64,000 nt of DNA from an uncultured Lachnospiraceae bacterium (GCA_934351925.1 CAKRJT010000002.1:62001-126000), one strand, 5' to 3'; positions 50,881-60,580 are shown, counted from the stretch's first letter. Translations and numbers: made by a program. The notes: generated by a model from the sequence alone, not told the origin.

Positions 50881-51903
50881 TCACCTTTTTTTCTTTCCGC
50901 TGAACAGCTTCGCCGCCGGTCTCTCAAACAGCATGTACACCACAAAGGTCATCAACACAAAAAATCCAAATTCAACCACCCTGTACAGCACGATAGGCAT
51001 TGTCGTCGTGTCCGGGTTGAAGATACTCTTCATTATAAGTATCCCTATCGGGTGCCCGAGATAGAGCGCATACGAATACTTCGATATGAACCTGACTACC
51101 GACACCGCGCCGCGGCCAAAGCCGTTGTCAGGTATCCACTTCTCCACATCCATCGTCACGAGCAGAAGCGTCGTGAACATGATTATCCAGTACAGCTTCG
51201 TGTTGCTCACATCAAGAATTAAAAAGGCAACACCCATGAGCATAAGCACCGTGATGTACTCGAAAATCTTTTTCTCCTTGACCGCAAAGTAAGCCGCCAC
51301 ACCAAAAAAGCACAAGTATATGAAATATGCCGGGTGTCTGCCCGCGTACTCCGTGCCCGCATACAATATCTCAAGAAAGTGCACCCACACCTGACATACC
51401 ACAAACGCCACTATGAGGGCAATCACCGAGCGCCTGAAATTGTTGATAAATTTATACAGAAACGGGGCGATTATATAGAATAGCATAATCGTCACTATCG
51501 TCCCCGTCGTGCCGAGGTAGAACCAGAACAGCAGGTCTCGCGGAAAGAAGGTGGTCGTGAGCGTGAAATATTTCACGAGGCTCACCGCTATCTGTTTTAC
51601 CGGATACCTCTCACCAAGCACCACAAGATATATGAAAAAATATATCAGCACCACGCCGTAGTAGCTTGGAAGTATCCTCGCAAGCCTTCTCTTATAATAC
51701 GAAAGCGGCGATACGTCCTTGTGCCTGTCTATCGACAGAAAAGCCGTGTACCCGGTCAACAGCAGAAATAATTCCACTCCATGTCCACCCCAGCCGAACA
51801 GCTCAAGATGCACAAGCACAATCATAACCGCCGCAATCGCGCGTATTATATCAAGATTTAATAACTTTTTATTTGCAGATAATTCATTGCCACCCGGCTG
51901 CAT
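50881..51903 (-). CDS. Acyltransferase 3 family membrane protein (OafA-like)
   Basis: The product has 340 residues; AAGGGG precedes the ATG. About ten helices. The first block LNLDIIRAIAAVMIVLVHLE carries the conserved catalytic His, and RLARILPSYYGVVLI the conserved Arg pair. Members O-acetylate polysaccharides, peptidoglycan or macrolides; no SGNH domain is fused. The neighbouring MBOAT and SGNH-like genes on the same strand suggest a shared job in modifying an envelope glycan. Confidence 0.9.
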   Translation of the reverse strand: MQPGGNELSANKKLLNLDIIRAIAAVMIVLVHLELFGWGGHGVELFLLLTGYTAFLSIDRHKDVSPLSYYKRRLARILPSYYGVVLIYFFIYLVVLGERYPVKQIAVSLVKYFTLTTTFFPRDLLFWFYLGTTGTIVTIMLFYIIAPFLYKFINNFRRSVIALIVAFVVCQVWVHFLEILYAGTEYAGRHPAYFIYLCFFGVAAYFAVKEKKIFEYITVLMLMGVAFLILDVSNTKLYWIIMFTTLLLVTMDVEKWIPDNGFGRGAVSVVRFISKYSYALYLGHPIGILIMKSIFNPDTTTMPIVLYRVVEFGFFVLMTFVVYMLFERPAAKLFSGKKKR

Positions 51904-51957
51904 ATCTTTTTCCCCTTATGATTAAATATAGTAAAGTCACTCGGTTTCCCGAGCGTT

Positions 51958-54075
51958 TTAATTTCCTGCCCTCTTCACAAACACTGCCGACGAGTACTCG
52001 GGAAGCTTCACGGTAAGTATTCCGCTAGGCACCTCATGGCGCACAATATCGCAGGAATGTCCGTCCCTCATGGTGAACATGACCTGCTCGACGTAATCTC
52101 CCTCGAGCACCTCAGCCTGCCAGGCCTCAACGCTTATCTCGCGCTCGCCGTCATTATTATTTATGATAACTATTACGCTGTTGTCATCGCAAAAACGGGC
52201 GTAGGCGAGTATGTTGTAATCCGCATATATATTCTTGTAGGAGCCGCGTTTAAGCGCAGGGTTCTCCTTGTGTATCCTTATCATCTCCCTGTGGAAATCG
52301 ATGAGCTGCTCATCTTCATGTCCCCAAGGGAAGGTTCTTCTGTTGTCCGGGTCGGTCCAGCCGCAAAGCCCTGCCTCATCGCCGTAGTATATCGTAGGAG
52401 CGCCCGGCCAGGTCATCTGCATGACTACAGCCTCCATGAATATTCCCTTGTTCACGCCATAGTTGGCTGCCTCAGCGCCCTTGCTCGCCGTTCTCCCGAT
52501 AACGCGGTTCGTTCTGGTAAGGAAACGTGAGTGGTCGTGGTTCGAGAGCTCATTCATGGAAATTCGCATAGGCTGACCACCGAGTCTTGCCATGTTGTGG
52601 CGCATATGTGATATGAAATAGTTCGGATTGCCGCGCAGCGCGTCGTTGCTCGAATCGCTGTGCTTCTCCATTCCCGTAAGGAAATATGTCACCGGCTCCA
52701 TGAACGCATCATAATTCATAATCGTATCCCACTGGTCTCCCTGAAGCCAACTGTACGAGTCGCCGTAGTTCTCCGCGAGTATTATCGCATCCGGGTTGGC
52801 CTCCTTGACGGCATTCCTGAACTTGCGCCAGAATATGTGGTTGTACTCCTGCGAGAAGCCAAGGTCGGCTGCCACATCGAGTCTCCAGCCGTCAACATTG
52901 TAAGGTGGTGATACCCATTTCTTCGCTATGCCGAGAATGTACTCCTCAAGCTTTTTGGAGCCCTCATAGTTGAGCTTAGGGAGCGTGTCATGTCCCCACC
53001 AGCCAAGGTAGGACTGATTGTAAGGCCATGCATAGTCGTCCTGAAACTTGAAAAAATCATGGTATGGGCTCTCCTTATCGACATACGCGCCCTTGTCAAA
53101 CCCGTCACTGCCCTCATATATTCTCTCGCGGTCAAGCCACTTGTTGAAGGAACCGCAGTGGTTGAACACTCCGTCAATAATGACCTTTATGTTTCTTCTG
53201 TGCGCCTCCTCGACAAGCTTCGCAAAGAACTCATTGCTCGCCTCGAGATTAGCGTAATCCGTAACTCTCTTCTTGTATTTTGTGGCTTTCTCATTGCTCT
53301 TTGCATAATCAGGAAGCGGCTCACCGCCGTCATTTACAATAACGCCGAAATGCGGGTCAATATAATCATAGTCCTGAATATCGTACTTGTGGTTGGACGG
53401 CGACACGAAGAGCGGATTGAAGTAAATCGCATCTATTCCAAGGCTCTCGAGATAGTCCATCTTGTCGAGCACGCCCTGAAGATCTCCGCCGTAGAAATTG
53501 CGTACGTCCATTGCGGCAGGATACTCCTCCCAGTTCTTCACGCTGTGAACAGGCTCACCTATATATACATACTCGTTGTCCACGACATCATTGCTCTTAT
53601 CCCCGTTGCAGAAACGGTCAACATATATCTGGTATATAACCGCGCCCTTTGCCCAGTCAGGTGTCTTAAAGCCCGGGTTAATCACGAAATTGTAGGTAGG
53701 ATTCAGCTCTCTGTACGGACCTGCCTGGTTGTAATATATGCTCGTGCGCCCCACGACGGCATGAAAATAATACTCCGTGCGCTGTGCACCGAGCGTAAAT
53801 TCCGCACTGTAGTAATCGAAATCCGAATTGGTCATAGCCTTTCTCATCTTGTAAGCTATACCATTCACCACCACCTCAACGCTGTCGACATTGTACTTGG
53901 CAGTTCTGAACCTAAGTGTGACCCTGTCTCCCGCCGAAGGCTCCTCAGGGCTTCTGTATTCCTCCGTCGCATCCGAGAACATCGCGCGGTCATTCAAAAT
54001 AGGCTTCATATTCGAAAAATATGTGCTCCTAATCTCAGTCTTTGACAATCCGGATAAATTCTTTGTAATTTTCAT
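51958..54075 (-). CDS. GH13 alpha-glucan hydrolase (neopullulanase/cyclomaltodextrinase type)
   Basis: The product has 705 residues; the ATG at 54075 has AAAGGA, with a further ATG seven codons upstream as alternative. No signal peptide, so probably cytoplasmic. An N-terminal beta-sandwich domain (about 30-125), as in neopullulanases and maltogenic amylases, precedes the barrel: IYFNPLFVSPSNHKYD, VIIDGVFNHCG, nucleophile Asp400 in VDGWRLDVA, acid Glu435 in LAENYG and the NHDHSR block holding the third Asp. It cleaves alpha-1,4 (possibly alpha-1,6) links in maltodextrins. No transporter lies alongside. Confidence 0.93.
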   Translation of the reverse strand: MKITKNLSGLSKTEIRSTYFSNMKPILNDRAMFSDATEEYRSPEEPSAGDRVTLRFRTAKYNVDSVEVVVNGIAYKMRKAMTNSDFDYYSAEFTLGAQRTEYYFHAVVGRTSIYYNQAGPYRELNPTYNFVINPGFKTPDWAKGAVIYQIYVDRFCNGDKSNDVVDNEYVYIGEPVHSVKNWEEYPAAMDVRNFYGGDLQGVLDKMDYLESLGIDAIYFNPLFVSPSNHKYDIQDYDYIDPHFGVIVNDGGEPLPDYAKSNEKATKYKKRVTDYANLEASNEFFAKLVEEAHRRNIKVIIDGVFNHCGSFNKWLDRERIYEGSDGFDKGAYVDKESPYHDFFKFQDDYAWPYNQSYLGWWGHDTLPKLNYEGSKKLEEYILGIAKKWVSPPYNVDGWRLDVAADLGFSQEYNHIFWRKFRNAVKEANPDAIILAENYGDSYSWLQGDQWDTIMNYDAFMEPVTYFLTGMEKHSDSSNDALRGNPNYFISHMRHNMARLGGQPMRISMNELSNHDHSRFLTRTNRVIGRTASKGAEAANYGVNKGIFMEAVVMQMTWPGAPTIYYGDEAGLCGWTDPDNRRTFPWGHEDEQLIDFHREMIRIHKENPALKRGSYKNIYADYNILAYARFCDDNSVIVIINNNDGEREISVEAWQAEVLEGDYVEQVMFTMRDGHSCDIVRHEVPSGILTVKLPEYSSAVFVKRAGN

Positions 54076-54443
54076 TAAAATACATAATCCTTTCATGCTC
54101 TGTCTAATAACTATTATTATTTTATGATAATATGGGGAAGATTTCAAGGAAAAATAAGGGAAAGTAAAAAGGACAGCTCACGACGCTGTCCTTTTTGGAG
54201 AAGGTATTTCATTTCTTATGGGGTGTAGCAAAAACTATATAATGTATTGGGGGGTTACGAGTATATATTAGCATGACCTTGTAAATAAGTGTTCACAAAC
54301 TTGACAAAATTTTAATATTTTTTTTGTGCAGTTTGTACATGGCTTATTTCCTATCATGTAAAGAAACATGTTTGTTTTACATTTAACAAAAATCTCTGCC
54401 CCATTAATTCATCGCCATAGTTCCCTTGTGCTGCGATAACCGC
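54076..54443. other. 368-bp intergenic region between ftsH and the GH13 gene
   Basis: AT-rich, with no gene visible. It holds the terminator hairpin at 54169-54193. The rest would carry the GH13 promoter, which I cannot place with confidence. Confidence 0.55.
54166..54198. terminator. Bidirectional terminator hairpin after ftsH
   Basis: AAGGACAGC (54169-54177) pairs with GCTGTCCTT (54185-54193) around a 7-nt loop, with T-runs on both strands. It can end the ftsH transcript before the GH13 gene. Confidence 0.75.
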
Positions 54444-56276
54444 TTACGCCTCAAACAAGGTATCGAACTCCTCGCCCGTAATCTTCTCCTTCTCGATGAG
54501 AAGCTTTGCACAGTCGTCGAGTACCTTACGGTGCTTAATGATAATCTCCTTAGCCTTGTCATAGCAGTCATCGATGATGTTCTTGACCTCCTCGTCAATG
54601 ACTGAGGCAACGCCCTCGCCGTATGACTTAGTGTGTGCAAGGTCACGTCCGATGAATACCTCATCGTCGTCGCTGCCGTAGTTTACAAGACCGAGCTTAT
54701 CAGAAAAACCGTACTGTGTGACCATAGCTCTCGCGGTCTGCGTAGCCTGCTTGATATCCTGCGATGCGCCCGTTGTGACATCATCAAACACGAGCTCCTC
54801 AGCGATACGTCCGCCAAGGCTGACGATGATGTTCTGGAGCATCTTGCCCTTGGTGTTGAACATCTCATCCTTGCCAGGAAGCGGCATGGTGTATCCCGCT
54901 GCGCCCGTGCCGGTCGGAATGATGGATATGGTGTGAACAGGACCTACGTCCTTGAGCTCATGGAAGAGAATAGCATGGCCCGCCTCGTGGTACGCCGTGA
55001 TGCGCTTCTCCTCGTCGGAGATGAGACGGCTCTTCTTCTCTTTTCCAATACCAATCTTGATAAATGCCTGCTCTATATCTTTTCTTGAGATAAACTGTCT
55101 GTTGTGCGCCGCCGCGTTGATTGCGGCCTCATTCATAAGGTTCTCGAGGTCTGCGCCCGCAAAGCCTGCTGTGGTGCGTGCAACCGTATCAAGGTCAACG
55201 TCATCGCCAAGCTTCTTGTTTCTGCTGTGAACCTCAAGTATCTCCTTACGGCCCTTGACATCAGGCCTTCCGACAACAACCTTGCGGTCGAAACGACCCG
55301 GACGAAGAATAGCCGGGTCAAGTATGTCAACTCGGTTCGTCGCAGCCATCACTATGATGCCCTCATTGACACCGAAGCCGTCCATCTCGACGAGGAGCTG
55401 ATTGAGGGTCTGCTCCCTCTCGTCATGTCCGCCGCCCATTCCGGTACCTCTTCTTCTTGCAACCGCATCAATCTCATCGATAAATATGATACAAGGAGCA
55501 TTCTTCTTGCCGTCCTCAAAGAGGTCACGCACTCTCGATGCACCGACACCGACGAACATCTCCACGAAGTCGGAACCCGATATCGAGAAGAACGGAACTC
55601 CCGCCTCACCTGCGACAGCCTTCGCGAGGAGTGTCTTACCTGTTCCCGGAGGACCTGTGAGAATAACACCCTTAGGTATTCTCGCACCGATATCAACATA
55701 TTTCTTAGGATATTTGAGGAAATCGACTATCTCCTCAAGCTCCTCCTTCTCCTCCGCGAGTCCTGCCACATCCTTGAAGGTGACACGTCCCGGAGCATTA
55801 GGGTCCGTCATCTTGGCGCGGCTCTTGCCGAAGTTCATCATCTTCGAGTTAGCGCCTCCGCCGCCACCGGCTGCCTGTCTGTTGATTATGAGTGTCACCA
55901 TGACCATCGCAGCCGCGATGAGCAGGAACGGAAGTATCGTCGTGACAAAGATGCTCTCACGAACGACATCGTTCACCACCAGCTTAACGCTGTCAGCCGC
56001 AGCCACAAGGCTTGTGATGTCATTCACATTTGTCACATTAAAGCGCTCAGTGCTCCTTGTGCTGTCCGAAAAGGTGACCTTGACCGTACCCGTAGGTACC
56101 TCTGAGTTCTGGGAAATCTCAACCTTAGAGACATTTCCTGCCTGAAAATCATTTAAAAAATCACTGTAACTGTATGAGGAACTGCTCTTTCCGAAAGAAG
56201 TGATACTCATAATAAAGTACATTACCACGAGAACTATCACCAGATAGATTATTCCTCCCCTGAATTGCCTGTTCAA
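54444..56276 (-). CDS. ftsH: ATP-dependent zinc metalloprotease FtsH
   Basis: The product has 610 residues, membrane-anchored by helices at about 8-24 and 110-132 with a small extracytoplasmic domain between. AAA domain: Walker A GPPGTGKT, Walker B CIIFIDEID and the SRH region ATNRVDILDPAILRPGRFDR. Protease domain with zinc site HEAGH and the later Asp ligand. The start is a TTG at 56276 with GGAGGA upstream, overlapping the hpt stop (TTGA). The order hpt-ftsH is the usual Firmicute one. Confidence 0.97.
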   Translation of the reverse strand: MNRQFRGGIIYLVIVLVVMYFIMSITSFGKSSSSYSYSDFLNDFQAGNVSKVEISQNSEVPTGTVKVTFSDSTRSTERFNVTNVNDITSLVAAADSVKLVVNDVVRESIFVTTILPFLLIAAAMVMVTLIINRQAAGGGGGANSKMMNFGKSRAKMTDPNAPGRVTFKDVAGLAEEKEELEEIVDFLKYPKKYVDIGARIPKGVILTGPPGTGKTLLAKAVAGEAGVPFFSISGSDFVEMFVGVGASRVRDLFEDGKKNAPCIIFIDEIDAVARRRGTGMGGGHDEREQTLNQLLVEMDGFGVNEGIIVMAATNRVDILDPAILRPGRFDRKVVVGRPDVKGRKEILEVHSRNKKLGDDVDLDTVARTTAGFAGADLENLMNEAAINAAAHNRQFISRKDIEQAFIKIGIGKEKKSRLISDEEKRITAYHEAGHAILFHELKDVGPVHTISIIPTGTGAAGYTMPLPGKDEMFNTKGKMLQNIIVSLGGRIAEELVFDDVTTGASQDIKQATQTARAMVTQYGFSDKLGLVNYGSDDDEVFIGRDLAHTKSYGEGVASVIDEEVKNIIDDCYDKAKEIIIKHRKVLDDCAKLLIEKEKITGEEFDTLFEA

Positions 56277-56809
56277 CTGTTTTCCTCCTCAAATTCCACA
56301 ACACCAATGTATGGAAGATTTCTATATTTCTGATTATAATCAAGACCATATCCGACAACAAATGCGTCCGGAATATTGAATCCACAATAGTCAACTTTGA
56401 CATCCTTTACAACACGGCGCTCCGGCTTATCAAGCAGTGTGCACAGCTTGACACTGGCTGCCTTTCTGTCATCTAAGAGCTTGATAAGATGGCTGAGGGT
56501 GCGCCCAGAGTCGATGATATCCTCGACAACAAGCACATCAAGTCCTTCAACCGGCTCGTCTAAATCCTTCTTGAGATTGATATGTCCTGTCGATGCGGTT
56601 CCTTCATAGCTTGCAACAGACATAAAATCCATTGTGAGCGGAAGGTCAATTCTCTTTGCAAGCTCACACATAAAAGGCGCCCCACCCTTTAACACGCATA
56701 CAAGATGGAGCTTCTTTCCCTCATAGTCACGGGTAATCTGCGCCCCCAGCTCATCAATTTTTCTGTCAACCTCTTCCTCGGTCAGTAAGACCCTAACTGA
56801 TTCTTTCAT
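56273..56809 (-). CDS. hpt: Hypoxanthine-guanine phosphoribosyltransferase
   Basis: The product has 178 residues. It salvages hypoxanthine and guanine to IMP and GMP with PRPP. The PRPP motif LDVLVVEDIIDSGRTLSHLI is intact, as are the N-terminal VCVLKGGAPF and the C-terminal base-binding DAFVVGYGLDYNQ. GGAGG precedes the ATG. It sits between tilS and ftsH, the standard arrangement; the stop overlaps the ftsH start. Confidence 0.96.
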   Translation of the reverse strand: MKESVRVLLTEEEVDRKIDELGAQITRDYEGKKLHLVCVLKGGAPFMCELAKRIDLPLTMDFMSVASYEGTASTGHINLKKDLDEPVEGLDVLVVEDIIDSGRTLSHLIKLLDDRKAASVKLCTLLDKPERRVVKDVKVDYCGFNIPDAFVVGYGLDYNQKYRNLPYIGVVEFEEENS

Positions 56810-56823
56810 TTGCAGCCTCCATT

Positions 56824-58284
56824 TTATTTTTCTTTTTGTTTTAGTTCGAGCTTTAACAGCTCTGTGGTATCCCTGTCAACCGTAAAATCCGCACATCGTC
56901 TGACACCTGCCGCCCACAGTACCCTGTTTCCTATGGCACACAGCCACACTTCGCCTCTGCTGTCCGCAGGCACCTTCGCCTCAATGAGTATCTCCTTCAG
57001 CTTCTTTTTCAATTCTCTGTGCTCCGGCTCTGCATAGCCTATAATCATGTAATCGCCCGAAACGCGATGCCGCGCCACAAGACCCGACGTATCCCCGCTC
57101 TCGGCGATATAATGCTTTATTTTACCATAATCAAAGTATTTCGTACAGTTGTCAATCATTAAATTTTTATCAATTATATCTTCCACCAATTGTGCGTATT
57201 GAACATCCTCGTATACATTATCCGATTTAATGCTGATTACACTGCCAAAGAGCTCATATTCAGCTTCCCGGCTGTCTGCATCATCTTTATTATTGCACAC
57301 ATCGGTCAAAACAATTCCGCCGTACTCACGCTTTGCCTCAATATTCTTCGGAAGATTTATGCTCCGCCCGCACTGCCTGTCAAAAAGCGTGGCGCACGCC
57401 GCGACATGCTTATCCTCCAAGTCCTTTGCCCCACACAGCTTTTTTAACACACTGTATATAACGGAATTTATAATGACAATATGTTCATTTTTTAATTTAT
57501 CGGATATATGTATGCCCTTTTTGTCCTCCGTGACACAGCGCCCATACACCTTGGCAGTCTGATGTTTAAGATAATCGTCCACGGCTGACATGCGCTGTGC
57601 ATAGCGGCATATGTTGGCGACCGCGCCGTCGTTTACATGCTCCTCCAGATAAGGAATGACCTTCAGCCTGATTGCATTTCTCACATAGGTATCATCATAA
57701 TTCGTCTTGTCCGTGCAGTAAGCGATGCCATTGCCGGCAAGCCACCCCTCAATCTCTCTTCTGGATATGCAAAGGAGTGGTCTTATTATGTCCCCGGCAA
57801 CAGGCTCCATGCCCCTGCCTCCCGCCACGGATGAACCCCTCGCTATATGGAAAAGCACAGTCTCCGCCTGGTCATTCTGATGATGCGCGACCGCAATCAC
57901 GCCCTTTCTGCCGTCAGGAAGGCCTCCAATATTCTCCCGAAACGCCTGATACCGAAGCAGCCTTCCCATCTCCTCCTCGCCGATGCTGCGCTCATCTGCA
58001 AGCCGTGGCACATCAAAGCAGTATTCCCTGTATTCTATGCCCTTGTCCGAGCACAGCCTCCTGCAGAATTCCGCGTCTGCGTCCGCATCTGCCCCTCTTA
58101 TCCCGTGATGTACATGCACAGCGATAAGCTCTGCCACATTACTTCCTGCTGCCTCGGATATATATTTCTGCAGCATTAAAAGAAGGCATACAGAATCAGC
58201 TCCACCGGACAAACCGACCACAACTCTTCCAATGCCTTCCAGCATATGATTTTCTTCTATATAATCTCTCACTCTGCCAAACAT
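56824..58284 (-). CDS. tilS: tRNA(Ile)-lysidine synthase
   Basis: The product has 486 residues. It converts C34 of the tRNA-Ile CAU anticodon to lysidine so that AUA is read. The ATP-binding PP-loop VVGLSGGADSVCLLL is near residue 28, followed by VAHHQNDQAETVLFHIARGS and IRPLLCISRREIEGWL. The C-terminal TilS domains reach residue 486, with RHRVSGDYMIIG in the last part. The ATG at 58284 lies 1 bp after the stop of the SpoIIE-like gene; a GTG three codons earlier is possible. Confidence 0.94.
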   Translation of the reverse strand: MFGRVRDYIEENHMLEGIGRVVVGLSGGADSVCLLLMLQKYISEAAGSNVAELIAVHVHHGIRGADADADAEFCRRLCSDKGIEYREYCFDVPRLADERSIGEEEMGRLLRYQAFRENIGGLPDGRKGVIAVAHHQNDQAETVLFHIARGSSVAGGRGMEPVAGDIIRPLLCISRREIEGWLAGNGIAYCTDKTNYDDTYVRNAIRLKVIPYLEEHVNDGAVANICRYAQRMSAVDDYLKHQTAKVYGRCVTEDKKGIHISDKLKNEHIVIINSVIYSVLKKLCGAKDLEDKHVAACATLFDRQCGRSINLPKNIEAKREYGGIVLTDVCNNKDDADSREAEYELFGSVISIKSDNVYEDVQYAQLVEDIIDKNLMIDNCTKYFDYGKIKHYIAESGDTSGLVARHRVSGDYMIIGYAEPEHRELKKKLKEILIEAKVPADSRGEVWLCAIGNRVLWAAGVRRCADFTVDRDTTELLKLELKQKEK

Positions 58285-58285
58285 T

Positions 58286-59380
58286 CTAATCACCGTTCCT
58301 TATCTTCCATATTCCTGTCACAAGGACGGTCATATCATCCGCAATCTTCTCGTCATAAAAATATACCTCATTCAGAATACGCTCCGCAATCGCCTGAGGC
58401 ATGCGCTCCTCTACCCCCTCTATTATCTCCCTCATACGCTTCTCTTTATCATAAAACGGAAGTGCGTCGAGCACCCCGTCACTCATCATAATTATATAAT
58501 CACCATCCTGAAGCCCGATGCTGAACCGGTCAATACTGCTGCCGCTTATAACGCCTGCCGGAAGCGAGGACGCCTCAACAATCCTCACTCCGTCCCTGCC
58601 CTTTATAAAGCTCGGAACCGCCCCCATCTTAAAGAAGTCTGCACTGCCATCGTATTCGTTAATGCTGCACATATCAAGCGTGACCGGACCTCCGGCGGAG
58701 TCGTTGTCCGCAAAGGCATCATTTAGAAGCTCAAGCGCCGCCTCCTCAGAAAAACCTGCCTCTAAAAAGTGCTCAAGCAGCTCTATAAATCTGGTGCTGT
58801 CTTCATTCGCAGGGCTGCCACAGCCCATGCCGTCAGCAAGACTCACAATGCTTCTGCCGCCCTCTATATTCATATACGAATAGTTATCGCCGGATATCCT
58901 CGCAAATCCCTTGCTGCACTCAGCATGTCCGAACAGAAGTCTGTAATCCGTCCTCTCCTCGAAAATGAACTCACCTTCGTCTTTCGAGAGAACCCTTCTG
59001 CTTCCGTCTGCGACCCTCAGGCGCCGGCCGAGCATGGCTCCGATATTATCTGCCAACTGTCCTGCCGTTATGCAGCCGCGTCTTTTTGAGAGACGCATAA
59101 CCAGCTCAAGCCTATTCTTCACAGGCTCTAATACCAGTATTCCCGCAACAATTATGCTCTCTGATTTCAGATAATCACAGAGCTCATTCTTCTGCTGTTC
59201 ACTTATTGTACCCGAAGTCTCCTCCCCGCTGTCCCCGGATATGCGTTCAAGCATCGCCGCCGTCTCGCTAAGCTGCAGCGAGAGAGCTGTCCTGCTGCCA
59301 CCCGTATACACGTTCATAAGCCTGCGAAACGCGTCCGCATACTCTCTGAGTTTCCCCCGTGAATAGAATAAATTGTCCAT
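58286..59380 (-). CDS. SpoIIE-like PP2C phosphatase without membrane domain
   Basis: The product has 364 residues. The C-terminal two-thirds is a SpoIIE/PP2C domain: SGDNYSYMNIEGGRSIVSLA then DGMGCGSPANEDST carries a metal-binding Asp, MMSDGVLDALP and KIADDMTVLVTGIW carry the others. The N-terminal third is a helical and alpha/beta region like the central segment of SpoIIE. The ten-helix membrane domain of a normal SpoIIE (about 800 residues) is missing, so the protein is soluble. The position (after divIC, before tilS) is exactly that of spoIIE, which dephosphorylates SpoIIAA to activate sigma-F. It is probably a shortened SpoIIE. Confidence 0.8.
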   Translation of the reverse strand: MDNLFYSRGKLREYADAFRRLMNVYTGGSRTALSLQLSETAAMLERISGDSGEETSGTISEQQKNELCDYLKSESIIVAGILVLEPVKNRLELVMRLSKRRGCITAGQLADNIGAMLGRRLRVADGSRRVLSKDEGEFIFEERTDYRLLFGHAECSKGFARISGDNYSYMNIEGGRSIVSLADGMGCGSPANEDSTRFIELLEHFLEAGFSEEAALELLNDAFADNDSAGGPVTLDMCSINEYDGSADFFKMGAVPSFIKGRDGVRIVEASSLPAGVISGSSIDRFSIGLQDGDYIIMMSDGVLDALPFYDKEKRMREIIEGVEERMPQAIAERILNEVYFYDEKIADDMTVLVTGIWKIRNGD

Positions 59381-59429
59381 TCGATTCTCCCCTTAGAATC
59401 AATCCCCTTTTATTTGTCAGCAGGTATAT

Positions 59430-59813
59430 TCAGTTGTCTCTGTTATCATTCGCCCTGAAAATAAGTTCATCTTCATAGACAAGTCCCAGCTTCTCCCTTG
59501 CAAATTCCTCAATGAACTGCTTGGTTGTCACATAGATAGAACGTGTCTGCAGCTCCTCCTTGCGCTCATTCTGCTCAGCAATCTGTGCATTGAGCTGTGT
59601 AATCTGTTTATCATACGCCGCGTTCTTATCCTCGAGCCTGCCCGACGACCTTGCCACGACCAGACAGATCACCGCGAGAAGCGCAACCGCAGCAAACCCG
59701 GCAAGCCATGTATAATTATGCGAAATATGACGGTTCTGCATAACAACGATATGTCTGCCGTATCTTTTACTCTTTTGTGTGACATTTTTCCGCTTTATGT
59801 TTTTCTCTGCCAT
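59430..59813 (-). CDS. divIC: FtsB/DivIC-type septum formation initiator
   Basis: The product has 127 residues; the ATG at 59813 is taken as start, and a TTG at 59837 would extend it into yabQ. A basic cytoplasmic N-terminus, one transmembrane helix (about 37-56) and an extracellular coiled coil (about 57-95) precede the conserved EFAREKLGLVYEDELIF tail. DivIC works with FtsL and DivIB in the division complex. It overlaps the end of yabQ, in the usual yabP-yabQ-divIC order. Confidence 0.85.
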   Translation of the reverse strand: MAEKNIKRKNVTQKSKRYGRHIVVMQNRHISHNYTWLAGFAAVALLAVICLVVARSSGRLEDKNAAYDKQITQLNAQIAEQNERKEELQTRSIYVTTKQFIEEFAREKLGLVYEDELIFRANDNRDN

Positions 59814-60177
59814 CTTTTCGCCCACATACCTTTCCAAGCTTATAATATATGATTGTAACGCCTTTTTCCATATATTTCAATACAAAGGAGACAATTATCA
59901 TTCCGACAACCATGCCTGCTATGGAAAACCATCTCGCGGCACCGTCATTTGCCACGAGTATCACGGCGAACATCACAAACGCTGACAAAAACCAGTACAG
60001 AACATCCTCAAGTGCCACAAAAAAACCGTGATGTCTTACCAGCCTGCGAAACACTACCAGAACACGGTACGCTGCCCCAAGCATTGCTCCACAGCACAGA
60101 CACCACAGCAGAAAACTGAACTCATGTGCTATAAAATCCCTCAAAAACAGCACCTCTTTCCGCCCAAAATCCGCCAA
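59767..60177 (-). CDS. yabQ: Spore cortex protein YabQ
   Basis: The product has up to 136 residues, with four hydrophobic helices and a basic tail. FSFLLWCLCCGAMLGAAYRV followed by VLYWFLSAFVMFAVILVAND matches YabQ, required for spore cortex synthesis. The start is uncertain: the TTG at 60177 has poor spacing, and a TTG twelve codons later (with AGAGG upstream) is an alternative. It lies 5 bp after yabP and overlaps divIC. Confidence 0.8.
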   Translation of the reverse strand: MADFGRKEVLFLRDFIAHEFSFLLWCLCCGAMLGAAYRVLVVFRRLVRHHGFFVALEDVLYWFLSAFVMFAVILVANDGAARWFSIAGMVVGMIIVSFVLKYMEKGVTIIYYKLGKVCGRKDGREKHKAEKCHTKE

Positions 60178-60182
60178 AGCTC

Positions 60183-60470
60183 CTACTTAAAAAGTCTGTT
60201 TATAAGGGACTCGCCCTTCTTTGCCGCGCTCATAACCTCCGAGTATATATAGCTGTCAATCCTGCCGTCGACCTCCAGCTCTCCTTTGTCTACCGACAGC
60301 TTCCCCACATGCAGATCATGTCCCTTGATAGTCAGCATGCCGTATTCCGTCTCTAACAATATCTGATTCAGGTCAAAGGATATCACATCCGTAACGCCCG
60401 TGACACTGCAGGTCTTTCTGTTGCTTGAAGATATTTTATGTATTTTCCCCGAAACCGGAAGCTCCTCCAT
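60183..60470 (-). CDS. yabP: Sporulation protein YabP
   Basis: The product has 95 residues. The segment GVTDVISFDLNQILLETEYG then MLTIKGHDLHVGKLSVDKGE is the YabP/YqfC family core (beta-rich, no membrane segment). GGGGAT precedes the ATG. It is needed at a late stage of sporulation in Bacillus. It lies between the S4 gene and yabQ as in Bacillus. Confidence 0.9.
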   Translation of the reverse strand: MEELPVSGKIHKISSSNRKTCSVTGVTDVISFDLNQILLETEYGMLTIKGHDLHVGKLSVDKGELEVDGRIDSYIYSEVMSAAKKGESLINRLFK

Positions 60471-60580
60471 ATTCCATCCCCCTTATATACTTATGATTGG
60501 CTTTAAGAAACCTGCCTCCTGCCTGTTTCCGGTACCATATCCTAAATATATTATAGGCGCGTCGGATTTATGCATGGATT

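Noticed and set aside
52990..54045. A 351-codon open frame on the plus strand
   Set aside because: It lies antisense within the well-conserved GH13 gene; the catalytic motifs of the minus-strand frame settle the coding strand.
55104..56105. A 333-codon plus-strand frame over ftsH
   Set aside because: Antisense shadow; low-complexity Arg/Ser/Leu composition.
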